Assembly: GCA_004764695.1 (NCBI GenBank)
Contig: SMSO01000014.1
Span: forward strand, 2,121,148-2,185,147
Source of the DNA: Schizochytrium sp. TIO01
Lineage: Eukaryota; Sar; Bigyra; Thraustochytrida; Thraustochytriidae
Direction: 5' to 3'
DNA: 64,000 bases
The translations under genes were made by a program, and so were the position numbers. Below the pieces are notes generated by a model. That model saw only the letters and a program-made list of their open reading frames with translations, did no database searches and was not told where the DNA came from. Below are positions 11,084 to 21,274 of the stretch, one piece after another. Each line of letters opens with the position of its first letter. The stretch's first letter is position 1.

Positions 11084-13339
11084 TCTTCTTCCAAGCTTTC
11101 TTAAGATGAGCGTGTCGAAGGGTCGTCTATCTTGGCTTCAGTGTGAAAGCAGAGGCAAGAGGAAAGGTGGAGATGAAGAAGGAGCGGCAACAACAGATTA
11201 GGTTTGGTGATTACTGTCGTCTGGCTTCGTCTCAAGGAACACCAGGCGAAGAAGAAAAGCGCAGGAATGGAAATCCCGAAAACTTCCTCCGATACCCCTT
11301 TCTCCGAGAGACAGTCATGGGATATGTATGGTATCTCCACACATTCACAGGGGTAATATATAAGTGTGGGGGTGTTCACAGGAGTGCGGGGAAAACCCAT
11401 CATCGCCTAACTTAAGACCTGTTCTTAAAAAACATGTTTTAGTAACAAGCCGCTACCTCCCTGCCAATCAACAACACAAATTCAAACGAGTGCCCTCTTG
11501 CATAGACTTTTGCAACTTGCCCCCTGTATTATCATGAATTGTGTATGTGCTGCTCAATGCCTGCCTGTCGGAAGGCCTGTTTTGGCTCTCTCTCCATCCA
11601 AAACCTGATCACACTCTTTCAAGAAATAAAAGAGTCAATGGAGAAACACCAACTAAATCAATATACTGCCTCCTATGTAAAAACCTACGGGTAGTAGACA
11701 TTTCCTTTCCTCAGTTCGGTACTCTTTCCACTCTTCCTCTTTCCCCAAAGCTTCTGACGCCTCCTACTACGTACTAAACCTATCATACCATCTAGTTAGT
11801 AGTAACTATCATTCTTCACCTCAATTCTATTCATTTCAAAAGAGTGTCGCACCTTTGTTTTCAATTAAAAAGAACAAGAATTGGTAGACTACCCATGGCC
11901 CTATAGATAGCTAGTAATACCTCTCTAGAGACATAATAGGAACTTCAAAGTCAAAGAAGAAAGTTCATCGTCATTCACGTCTTTCTCTGAGAGACTCAGT
12001 CCTACAGGTTTCTGCTATCAGCGCCTATCTCCCGGGTCATCACAAGAAATCGCGACCAGGCTGTAGACCTCCCTAATGTAAGGCTACCTCACCCTGCTTT
12101 GGCCTTGATTTTTACTCCTCCGCCTTGGTGTGCGAGGAAGCCATCTGCCATGTCTGGCGCCGTCTGCCTCGCCTTCCCTTTCCATGTCTTTTGCTGCCTC
12201 CTCCGTAGCGTCGATTTCAAGCCAAGCAGCTCTTCGGAAGGTCTTCTCCCTCGTCCTCTGCGGCCTCGGCTGCCAAGCGTCGAAGTATTCAAAACTCCAA
12301 TCGATCAGTCAATATCCTCCCAGCAACAAACCTGCCTTCATTTCAGCCCTCCGCTCGCCCTTCGCTTCGTGTCTCTGCTGCGCTGCGCCGGCTGACTTCG
12401 CCTGCTCACCCATTCGTTGGTTTGCGCGACGGCAGCGAACGACTTGGAGCTCAGAGTCGCGGTTCCTGAGGCCTGGTCCCTCAATCTTCTCGTCGACGCC
12501 ATAATGTTGGCTTCCTTGCGCCCTCCACCCCCCGACGGGGACGCTCGAGGGCGTTCGGGAGCCGCCGCTCGCCCCCGTAATCGTCGCCGCTCTTCGAACG
12601 GGCCGACCTCAGCACCGCTTCGCCTTTCTGCCTCGAGTGAGTGTTGATTTGAGCGGAGAGTTGGAATTTGGATTTGGATTTGGATTCGAATTTGAATTTG
12701 AATTTCTCGATCTGCTCGAATTTGAATTTACTCACTTCGTTTTGCAGCTGAAGAACCTTTTTCCTCTTTTTCCCCTCCCTTCTCTCTCCTTCTATGATTC
12801 TGTCTGCGCAACCCATTTTAACTAACTTCAAAGGGTCAGTTACGACTATAGCACCGCCTATAGTGCTTTTGTAGCAGTGACGGTGCCTAATTCTCAGGTT
12901 TTATGATACATTACTACAACTGGTGATTCACTTTGCTTTATTAATTCAGTTCATCCTTTTAGTTGGGTAAAATACTCCAAGTAGAAACATATCATTTTCG
13001 TGCGAAGAGGTAATTAAAAAATAAGAAATTCATGAGTTTAAAATATGCTTCTTTAGCTTAGGTAGATAGTTATCCTAGCTAGTTAGGGACGGAAGAATAG
13101 GTGAGGGAGGTTACAAGTAACGATTTGGAGAAGGTTATCAAATAAGACGTTTCTGGTCCGGAGATTCTTTGCGGTAGGTATTAGTTAAGAAAATAGTGCA
13201 GTGTTTAATAAGGGAAAATGCATGGTGGCACAGAATCGTGATTTGCGAGCGAATCGTTGTGCAGAGACTCCAGAGGACTAACTGCCTGCACGGACGGAAA
13301 CGCAAGCTTTATTGTTCGAGGAAAACTGACGTACTCGAG
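11084..13339. other. 2.2 kb intergenic region
   Basis: Divergent promoter region between the small minus-strand gene and the methyltransferase-Rit1 gene. A more GC- and pyrimidine-rich island at about 12100-12650 has overlapping frames on both strands (the longest, 12130-12504, is 124 codons) with no recognisable product. It could be a spliced small gene or a leader exon. A hexamer-based repeat lies at 12660-12727. Confidence 0.45.
12660..12727. repeat. hexanucleotide repeat (GGATTT / GAATTT variants)
   Basis: About eleven imperfect 6-bp units, shifting from TTTGGA to GAATTT variants. Read on the plus strand it gives a Glu/Phe/Gly string, a by-product of the repeat. Confidence 0.8.
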
Positions 13340-15835
13340 ATGATTGACGAAGACGATGACAGCGGTGTAATTGAGCTGCAAACGGACGGACTCCGGCAGC
13401 TTTTCGAGATGAGTCTGCCTGAGCTCACGCTTGACAAGTGCATCTCGGCGAGGCCTTTAGGCCTGCTGCACAAGAAAGCACCGCTGAGCTCATCTGGTCT
13501 CCAGGATCCATTCGACCAAGATGACGACAATGAAGTTCTTCAGAGCAGCATCGACGATCAGGAGATTGAAAAGGCTACTGAGAAGAATGCAAGTTCTCAA
13601 GACATCGCTGTGAACCCAGGTGAAGACCTTGACCAGGAGAACCCTGAAGAATATAACATTCCAGCGAGTGACGTCAAGTTCAAGCTTTTGTGCGCAGAGA
13701 TGGAGCCTGGGTCTGGTTGGCAGTCTGGCAAATTTGTTTGGCCTGCTGCTGAAGAGCTGTGCAGGTACATTGGCAGTGACTCGTTTGTGGACCAATCGAT
13801 TGCACGCGGAGACCGAATTACTCGAATCCTTGAACTGGGCACGGGTTCTGGTCTTGTGGGCATCTTTCTTGCGCGCTTGCAGGCTCGACTTCACAAGCGT
13901 CGAGGCTATGTAGTACTGACGGATCGTGACCCGTTCCTACTTGATATGATCAAGCGAACGCTCAAAATCAATTCTGATGAAACTCTCCCCGTGGAAACGG
14001 CCGAGCTCTCATGGGGTGCAACCGAGCCGTCTCTTGATGCACTCAAGTCTCGGTTCTCGCGACGTCCCTTTGATCTCATTGTTGCTGCGGATGTGATGTA
14101 CTCGACAGCCGCTGTAAAACTACTTTTCGAGACGATTGATGAGATCTTTCGTCACTCTGAAATGCGAGGTGTACAAACTCAGTTTGTATTATGCTCAAGC
14201 TTTTGTGTGCAGGAGACAACCAACATTGTCATTGAGTGCTGTAAGCGTTATGGTATTGAACGAGAGCTCCTAAAGAACGAAATTCCGCAAAAGGGATGTC
14301 TGCTGGAGCGCTTTGTACGCGCACCAACAGAGTCGTTAGGAGGTCATCAGAACCTTTTACAACAAACATTGAAAAGCCTGCGTCAAGACGAATATGGGCC
14401 CTTTGCCCGTATTCAGTCAATTCATGCTGACGCAGGCTTCGTAGAGCACTTGTGCTCCTCAACCTTCGAGTCTAGATTACCCGTTTTTGCGAACTTGCGA
14501 AATGGTGCATGGTATACTAACTCAGAAGGGTGTTACTTCAAAAGCACGGATGGGCACGTGAACCACCCGACTTTTGCTGCTCGGAGACTGAATATACAAG
14601 TTTTGCAGGCTGCGTGCGCAGCAGCTCGGTCCAAAGTTGCTGTTAGTTTCTTTCCCGAGTTGTACACTGGTGGTGTTGTCCTCGTAGACGCCACTCGACG
14701 CGGCAAACGCTTCCCAGACTCTTTCTCCAGAACAGTTCCGATTTGGTGTTTTGTATTGAACCAGATCGCTGGTCATACAGACTCAGTACTTGATTTACCT
14801 CCATGGGTACCTAAATCTGAGTATAGTGCGCTAGCTTCTCGCTTTGAAGAGTGGAAAGCTCTTGTGCCTGCTCCAGCGTTGGATGTGATTCGTTCCGCCA
14901 TGGCGGAGCTTCCTCCACTACGTCCAGTGTGGGTCTGTTGCGATGGTACCCAAAATTGGCTTGTGGAGGCGCGTGACACAGATGTAACTTTACCTGCTGA
15001 AGATACTGAAGCCCCTTGTGTGCCAATTGTTTGCTTGAGCGCCTCAGTAGCAATCAACGCCGACACTGAGCGAGAGTTCCGGCAATCGTGGCGATACATC
15101 CCTGGCGCAGGAGATGACCATGAAATGTGGGCAAGTGACCTAAATCCTTTAATGTTTTGGCGTTACCGCAAGGAACTAGTGGCTTGTCGAAGTAATGAAG
15201 AGTGCGAGGCTCTCATTGCCCAATTTAGCAAATCTCAAGTAAATACAATGAATGAATCAAATGACTCAACCTGTTGGAGTTCTTTGATTAGCCATTCTCA
15301 TTGTAGATATGCACTATGTGATTTGATGTTTGCAGACGACTCATTCTTCACTCAGCTTGATGCAAGCAAGCATGTACTATTCGACCTTCAGCAAAAAGAA
15401 AGCAAGAATGATAAAGAATGGGAGAAGAAATTGCCGCATAACCAAACTGTAATTCTTCAAGCGTCGCCGAAGGTGTTGAACCAAAGAGATTTTTGGCAAC
15501 GCACTTGCCTTCCACGTGCTTACAAGCTTGCCACTGAAGCTAAAGCTTCTGGCCGTACCCTAGTGCTTCGCACGAACAACTTGAGCCCAGAACGAGCATG
15601 CTTGGCAGTTGCCCTTGCTTGTTTTGGTGTGATGGATGACCCCAAGGCAGATATCAAGGTTGAGGTGAATGCGGCACTCTTTCACGTGACAGAGGCCGCT
15701 GGCACCAGTTTGGCGCAGCCGCCTTCTCGAAAATTACTCAAAAATATTATTGTGTTTCTACACGATTCGCGACGGATAAGGATGCTGAGCGATTCTGAAG
15801 GCAAGACGGGCAGTTGTGCAGCGTCTCGTGAATAA
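13340..15835 (+). CDS. fusion of METTL21-like (family 16) methyltransferase and Rit1-type initiator tRNA ribosyl-phosphate transferase
   Basis: 831 aa from MIDEDDDSG at 13340; the frame is open 48 codons further (to 13196), but that part is Cys/Trp/Arg-rich and leader-like. Residues about 105-345 form a class I SAM-dependent methyltransferase of the METTL21/EEF2KMT type: W..GKFVWPAAEEL, motif I ELGTGSG (165-171), VVLTDRD, and DLIVAADVMYS. Residues about 355-820 match Rit1: NLRNGAWY (385-392), CYFKSTDGH (398-406), ATRRGKRFPDSFSRTVPIWC (about 451-470) and FVLN. Rit1 adds a 2'-O-ribosyl phosphate to A64 of initiator tRNA-Met in fungi and plants, excluding it from elongation. The C-terminal phosphatase-like domain reads LRTNNLSPERACLAVAL where a Cys-containing loop is expected. 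The fusion lets one polypeptide carry two unrelated transferases; the methyltransferase's target is unknown. Confidence 0.85.
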   Translation: MIDEDDDSGVIELQTDGLRQLFEMSLPELTLDKCISARPLGLLHKKAPLSSSGLQDPFDQDDDNEVLQSSIDDQEIEKATEKNASSQDIAVNPGEDLDQENPEEYNIPASDVKFKLLCAEMEPGSGWQSGKFVWPAAEELCRYIGSDSFVDQSIARGDRITRILELGTGSGLVGIFLARLQARLHKRRGYVVLTDRDPFLLDMIKRTLKINSDETLPVETAELSWGATEPSLDALKSRFSRRPFDLIVAADVMYSTAAVKLLFETIDEIFRHSEMRGVQTQFVLCSSFCVQETTNIVIECCKRYGIERELLKNEIPQKGCLLERFVRAPTESLGGHQNLLQQTLKSLRQDEYGPFARIQSIHADAGFVEHLCSSTFESRLPVFANLRNGAWYTNSEGCYFKSTDGHVNHPTFAARRLNIQVLQAACAAARSKVAVSFFPELYTGGVVLVDATRRGKRFPDSFSRTVPIWCFVLNQIAGHTDSVLDLPPWVPKSEYSALASRFEEWKALVPAPALDVIRSAMAELPPLRPVWVCCDGTQNWLVEARDTDVTLPAEDTEAPCVPIVCLSASVAINADTEREFRQSWRYIPGAGDDHEMWASDLNPLMFWRYRKELVACRSNEECEALIAQFSKSQVNTMNESNDSTCWSSLISHSHCRYALCDLMFADDSFFTQLDASKHVLFDLQQKESKNDKEWEKKLPHNQTVILQASPKVLNQRDFWQRTCLPRAYKLATEAKASGRTLVLRTNNLSPERACLAVALACFGVMDDPKADIKVEVNAALFHVTEAAGTSLAQPPSRKLLKNIIVFLHDSRRIRMLSDSEGKTGSCAASRE

Positions 15836-17018
15836 ATTGCTCGCAAACATCGCAAATAACAGCGTCGCATCTAGGACATTGATAATAAGCCTCTACTGCT
15901 GGACCTTTGATGAAGGAGACTGAGCAGGCACTGCACGATGGATCTTTAGAAATCATTGTGTTTGCGCCGGCTTTGAGGGCATCAGCCATTTTCACTTCGC
16001 GAAATCTGGGTACTGGGAAGAGATGATGATAGGACCTTGACAAATGAGCAGAAGCAATTAATTCAAGTTCGCATATTGGACAATCTGTTGGGAGTTCTGA
16101 GACAACCGTGGCGCATCGTGGGCATGCGTATCCCTTGCTTGTGATTTCGTTTATATCGGCAGCAAGGGTTTTCCCTGCTGTCACCGCTTGACCAGACACG
16201 GTTCGTCCGTCACTGGTATCTTGTTCCGAAGTGCACTGTGATGGAAATCCCATTCTTACAAAGGTACATCGCAGGCCATTCTGATTCTCTGCAAGTGCCG
16301 GTGCTGGAGGCACATGGCTCTGAAGCAGTTGCCTAAAATGTTCCTTGCTAACAATAACATCATGACGTCCTCTCGTTTGCTCCGCGAGATATTTTGCCAC
16401 ATATACCTCAGCCGAGAGCCCAATCACAGAGCACCTTACCTTGGCCCTTTCTAATTTTTCAATGGTTTCAAACACATCTCCTTGGTCGCATGTACTTAGT
16501 GAAGACATCAAAACAAGCACCTCACGACTTCCGTGCTGCGGCACACTCTGAAGCGCCGCATGTGCCAGCTCGAGGCCATTTTGAAGCGAAAATTCGCCAC
16601 CTTGTGCAAATAGGGACAATGCCGCCAAGTGTCTCTGCGAGCTTGCGGACATGTCTGTCAGCTTTTGTGCAAGGCCATCTCTAGATATCACAATGCTCAA
16701 GCTACTCAGTGGGTTTTCATCAAAGTAGGACACCACGAAATCTTGCAGCAATTCTGCAGTTACTACGCGTCTCGACGGTCTCAAGTCGCTTTCCTCCATG
16801 GACTGTGACATGTCTACCACCACCACAAGAAAACGAATCATGTTGCGACACAACGTACCCTCTGGGCCGGAAACTCGGCGCGTGCCATTCATGCGTCCTC
16901 CTTCAAGTCCTAAACCTTCGCGACCTTCAGAGGCCACTGCTCGAAGGATACCATGCTCATCTTCTTGAAGAGCTTCCCAGCTCCGCGCAAGGTTAGTTTC
17001 CCAGGCATACCCTGACAT
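15747..17018 (-). CDS. GTF2H2: TFIIH core subunit p44/SSL1
   Basis: 423 aa, close to the usual length. A von Willebrand A domain spans about 60-235, opening with FLVVVVDMSQSM (Asp69, Ser71, Ser73), the family's near-MIDAS motif. Two zinc modules follow: CPRC...CPIC (Cys299, 302, 313, 316) and a C-terminal RING-like C4C4 region (Cys362, 365, 381, 384, 389, 392, 403, 406). The segment HHLFPVPRFREV between them is characteristic of SSL1. In TFIIH, p44 binds and stimulates the XPD helicase for nucleotide excision repair and transcription initiation. The last 89 bp of coding sequence overlap, on the opposite strand, the end of the Rit1 fusion gene. The start is the first ATG of the frame. Confidence 0.93.
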   Translation of the reverse strand: MSGYAWETNLARSWEALQEDEHGILRAVASEGREGLGLEGGRMNGTRRVSGPEGTLCRNMIRFLVVVVDMSQSMEESDLRPSRRVVTAELLQDFVVSYFDENPLSSLSIVISRDGLAQKLTDMSASSQRHLAALSLFAQGGEFSLQNGLELAHAALQSVPQHGSREVLVLMSSLSTCDQGDVFETIEKLERAKVRCSVIGLSAEVYVAKYLAEQTRGRHDVIVSKEHFRQLLQSHVPPAPALAENQNGLRCTFVRMGFPSQCTSEQDTSDGRTVSGQAVTAGKTLAADINEITSKGYACPRCATVVSELPTDCPICELELIASAHLSRSYHHLFPVPRFREVKMADALKAGANTMISKDPSCSACSVSFIKGPAVEAYYQCPRCDAVICDVCEQFIHETLHNCPSCLQNRSASLSVANRVETQ

Positions 17019-17753
17019 CGTTGAATTCGTTGATAGATTGAAGACAGTCTTGGTTTAGCTGGGTGGCTTTGGTGGAGTTGGAGTAAAGTTGGAGATGATG
17101 AAGACGAGGATGTAGAAGAAGCAAGAGAGCGACTTCCCCCAAACAAGACCCTGCTTTGACAACAGCAGCGAGGAAAGAGAAACTCGACTTGGATTTCGTG
17201 AAAAGTGGAGGGCTAACTGAGCGGAGCGAAGAGGTCCGCCGCAGCAAGTTGGAGCACAACCTCTTTTATATTTGTTGTTCTTCGACTTTGCTTCTTTTCA
17301 TTATTTATGACTATCTATCTGCTTGCTTATTATTGTTGGTAATTTCTATAGAGAAACATTCATAATATGATGTCAAAATACGTTGCATGTACTTTCGATT
17401 CAAGTTCTGACAACCAAGTGAATAGGTGGTGAAGCTGGCGTGCGAGTTTTAATAATTATATCAGCGAAGTGCTAAGGATTGTTTTCTTTGCGAAAGAGCA
17501 CAAAATCATATATCTAGTTCCGAGTCCCAATGAGGCTGACCTTAAATCATATGAGTTTTTGCATGTAATATTATATCCTAAAGAAAAACAGTAGCTAGCC
17601 CCGTCCCGAGCTGCTACTGGCAACTGCTCGGGTATCGATCTTGCGACATACCCAGACCCTATGGATTGAAATTCTCTGAACAATAAAAACAGAATGGAAA
17701 TAAAACACAGTCATGTGATTTTGAATTTAATTTGTGAAGGAAAGGAGGAGAGA
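17019..17753. other. intergenic region, TFIIH promoter side
   Basis: Lies between two minus-strand genes: it should hold the promoter and leader of the p44 gene and the 3'-flank of the kinase gene. No repeats, RNA genes or recognisable proteins are seen. Confidence 0.5.
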
Positions 17754-19424
17754 TCATGCTGCTAATTTAGCAAGTTGTTTTCTCATGGTTTCTACAGAGG
17801 GCCGCTTAGAGGCATCAAGTCGCAAAGATTGTTTGACAATCTTCATGAAGTCCTCAGAGTACAGCGACTTGGTCGTTGAGGGATAACGTACATTTGCTTG
17901 CAAAATGGCAAGCGTCTGAACTCCCTGTGTGGGGTGCTCGAAGGGAGACCACATGCGGCCATAGGTCATGGCAAAAAGGGTTGTGCCAATTGACCATACG
18001 TCAAGAGCTGGCCCATACTCGTAGGGTAGCTCAGGAACTTCAAAGAGCTCTGGAGCGCGGTATGGTGCGGAGCATTTCACAGTTGCCTCATCAATAGCTA
18101 GACGCGCTTCGTTTCGGGTACTGACGATTGCATTAAGTGGGCCACATGAGCCAAGGTCCATGAGAATAGGGCGGATATTGCGGTAGTCTTGGGGGAGTTG
18201 AGCCGGTCCTCCGCCACGCACCTCAAGAAGAACGTTATGCGGTTTAATATCCCGGTGAGTAAAGCCAGCTTCGTGAAGAGCGGCAAGACCTTCAAGTACT
18301 CCAGCCATAAGACCTGCAGCAATAGGTTCTGGATAGGGCCACTCCAAACCAGGGTTTTGAGAGGCGCTCTCCATTTGGTCGAATACAGAACCTCCACTAT
18401 AAAGTGGGAAAAGCAAGTAAAACTCTCGTGCACCTGGGACTCGGCGAGACTCTGTTTCCATAAAGTCCACAAGCTGCATAACATACGCACTCCTTGTCTT
18501 TTGGTGAACTGAGACCTCGAGCTTTAGTGCAGACACATCCTCGCGAGTCTGTGCCAGACAACGTTTTAGTGCAAGTTCCTTGCCCGATTGCGGATCTTGC
18601 GCAAGGAAAACCTCAGAGAAGCCACCATCTGCAATCTTCTTACGAATTTCTACACTCTTTGACTGAAATTGAATAGTCTCGTTGTTTTGAATCGCATCAC
18701 TGGCTGCCGCAATCCCCTTCTTTGCCCAGCTTGCAAACTTCCCGAGATTACTCGCAACACCTTGTGAAGTTTTCTGAAATGTATCTTGCATATTCATCCC
18801 AGAGAGGCGATCACTCAATTTACTTGCTGCATTCGCCGCTGCATTCGCCGCTGCTTCTGCCATGGCCGCTCTTGACCTGGAAGAGTTCCGCTCACGCCGT
18901 TGATCTTGGTTCTGCTGCCACGAGGCACTGCCAGAATCTATATTTACTGTTGATGTTGTCTTCGACAAAGACGAATCTACCGGATCATTTTCTGAGGCCA
19001 TCCACCACACATCACCTTCAGGATCTGCTGCAAGGCATGGGAACTCATTCCTTCGTACAACTTGCATCTGCACAACGCCATCTTGTACTTCAATTTGCTC
19101 AAATGGAGTCTGCACCAGGAGCCACATGTACTTGCCAGATCTTGGAATTGGTTGTCGCACGAAAAACCTAAGGTCTTCAATTTCAAACGGAAAACTTTCA
19201 AAAACAGCCTGCGCTGTGATCCAAGCCACGCTCATCGCATTTCCACGTTCGCTAGTAACCTGCTCTGGGCTCGGGTGAACCACAAAGGCGTTGGCGCTTG
19301 CTGAGATCTTGCCCGCTCGCCCTCCATCAGCCGGCTCCATGGCACCCATCTCACGAAGTGCTCTCGCTGCCTGAACTGCATGCAGTTCTGACGCCAGGGC
19401 GTACAGTACTGTGACCTCTGCCAT
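17754..19424 (-). CDS. STK16/NAK-family Ser/Thr kinase with unusual N-terminal extension
   Basis: 556 aa from MAEVTVLYALASE at 19424 (the frame is open to 19532, but the extra residues look like leader). The kinase domain spans about 258-555: glycine loop IADGGFSEVF (264-273), Lys287, Glu303, HRDIKPHN (390-397), DLG in place of DFG (423-425) and APE (457-459). MDLGS is the diagnostic form of STK16/MPSK1 within the NAK family, which acts at the Golgi and in membrane traffic. Residues 1-150 form an unrecognised folded-looking region (e.g. GKYMWLLVQTPFEQIEV), followed by an Ala/Ser/Arg linker with AAANAAANAA. Animal STK16 is a short protein anchored by N-terminal acylation; this one starts MAEV and lacks that signal, so localisation probably depends on the extension (inference). 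Confidence 0.85.
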   Translation of the reverse strand: MAEVTVLYALASELHAVQAARALREMGAMEPADGGRAGKISASANAFVVHPSPEQVTSERGNAMSVAWITAQAVFESFPFEIEDLRFFVRQPIPRSGKYMWLLVQTPFEQIEVQDGVVQMQVVRRNEFPCLAADPEGDVWWMASENDPVDSSLSKTTSTVNIDSGSASWQQNQDQRRERNSSRSRAAMAEAAANAAANAASKLSDRLSGMNMQDTFQKTSQGVASNLGKFASWAKKGIAAASDAIQNNETIQFQSKSVEIRKKIADGGFSEVFLAQDPQSGKELALKRCLAQTREDVSALKLEVSVHQKTRSAYVMQLVDFMETESRRVPGAREFYLLFPLYSGGSVFDQMESASQNPGLEWPYPEPIAAGLMAGVLEGLAALHEAGFTHRDIKPHNVLLEVRGGGPAQLPQDYRNIRPILMDLGSCGPLNAIVSTRNEARLAIDEATVKCSAPYRAPELFEVPELPYEYGPALDVWSIGTTLFAMTYGRMWSPFEHPTQGVQTLAILQANVRYPSTTKSLYSEDFMKIVKQSLRLDASKRPSVETMRKQLAKLAA

Positions 19425-21274
19425 CTTGCCTCGAGCCTCTCTAGGCTGAGACCTTGTTCCCAAAGCGCTTTGCGCCTCCTCCCAGTGCGTTGATTGAGCT
19501 GTGAGATTCTCCTCGAAAACAAAAACAAACACAAAAAGAACTTAAAAATACTAAAATAAAGAAACAACTAGCTTCTTTCCTTCTCCTCATTTCAATTTGT
19601 AATGACGGGTAATAGAAATTTAGGTTACAGCTACCACACAATTCGGGCCACATCGCCGCCCTGGCATTTAAAATGCACAATCTCCTAACTGCACAGGAGC
19701 AGCTCCGCTGATCAGCTGGTTGCCTTGCAGAGCGTCACTTTATCTTTACAAACGAGATGGAAACGATAACACTTTCAGGGAAAAGGAAAGAGCGTCACCG
19801 ATAACTCATTTGTGGTGCTTATTCTTCACTTTGGTATATTTTGTCCTACTTGTATACCCTTGCTTTTAGATTTTCTACAAGTAGGCTACAGCCCCTCTCT
19901 GTTGCTGTGGAGTGCCAGCTGGCCCGCATTAGCACTCATTAGAGTCTATATCGCAAATAGGTTATACTGCGTGCAAGTCAATAATTATCAGTGTACATAT
20001 AAAGCTAAATTAGAATAAACAGAAAGAAAAAGGAGCCAGGTTCGTCGCACAGGGGATCAAAGAAGCAGCCAAAGGTCCAGCAATTCATCAATCGACCAAA
20101 TAGACTCCACATCAAGCGCAGGTGATTCGTTTCTTACAGACTAGTGAGAGTCTAGCGTTACTTCACTCTCAAGCTTCTTTTATCTACTACCCTGTCCCTG
20201 ACCTACTAACTGGTCGTCAGGAGCCTTCAACCTTGAGCTTTATTCTTGCAGCAGCAAAGAATTCAGGCAAACATATAAATAACAAAACTTGAAGATGCTT
20301 GTGCTTTACTATTTTTACAACTAAAATTCCACAAGTGCAAGGAGAACGCAAAATCATCGTCCTCACGAGACGGCAGCTAGCAGACATGTGCAAAAATGCA
20401 TGACCCTTAATCCAATGCCATCGCAGAGAAGGGGTGAGTCAGATGCGAGAGATGTAGTGCAATTTGCCTACGAAATATCAACTTACATTTTCCTCCAAAA
20501 GGAAGAAACTGTGCCAAGGCTGTACTAGTAGGTACCTAGCGTAGCTAGTTGAATAAGGTAAAATTTAATTGTTTCTTTTTCTTCTTTTATGCTGTCTCTT
20601 AAGATGATGATTCACTTCCTCATTCAAAGAGGAAACCATCAGCAGTCGTTCAACTCCTTCGAGCTATCGACAGTCTCGCTTTCGCTCATCCTCGACCCTT
20701 TTCTGGAGGACACCACGGGCCCCAGCACCCGGCGACTAGTCATCTTTCATTTGGTCGAGAGCCTCGACTGCCGTCTCGCTACCCTCCGGTTTTCGTCAAG
20801 CACAGCGGCAGCACTGTTGTGGTCAACGAAACTGAAGATTTGGTTGATTTATTGATTGTTTCTTTCCTCACTTTCTCTTTTTATTTCACCTCCTTTGCAA
20901 GTCGCCCGGAGCACAGAGCAAACTTCATTTCCTTCTAGAGCTTCGGAGGATAAGTTCACGTGCGGGTGCAAAACGTGGGTCTTCTTCTCTGTAGCTTTGG
21001 TGTCGTTGGATTGATCAGCCTCGGGTGCTTTGAGGGGTTACAAGTTGTACTTTGTTCGTGTGGTCTCTGAGTCGCACGTTCCAGCTGCCTTGACTGACTC
21101 TAAGGCTGGCAACTTTCTTAGGTACTCGTCTTGTGCAGGACACTCGCTGTTATTCTTTGGAGTACAGCGGACATAATTACTAGAAAAGGAAAAGTCTCCG
21201 TGGCAAATCAAATTCGAGTTGATCTCTTCATCTGTTTTTGCAGATAGATAGATCTATAGCCTAAACATCTGAAA
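19425..21274. other. 1.85 kb divergent intergenic region
   Basis: Promoter region shared by the kinase (minus) and syntaxin (plus) genes. TTTTTGCAG just before 21242 resembles a splice acceptor and could close an intron in the syntaxin 5'-leader. No convincing protein or RNA gene is seen. Confidence 0.45.

Noticed and set aside
12130-12504. 124-codon plus-strand frame in a GC-richer island
   Set aside because: Competing frames occur on both strands, composition is biased (Ser/Arg/Cys/Pro) and no domain is seen; kept only as a note in the intergenic entry.
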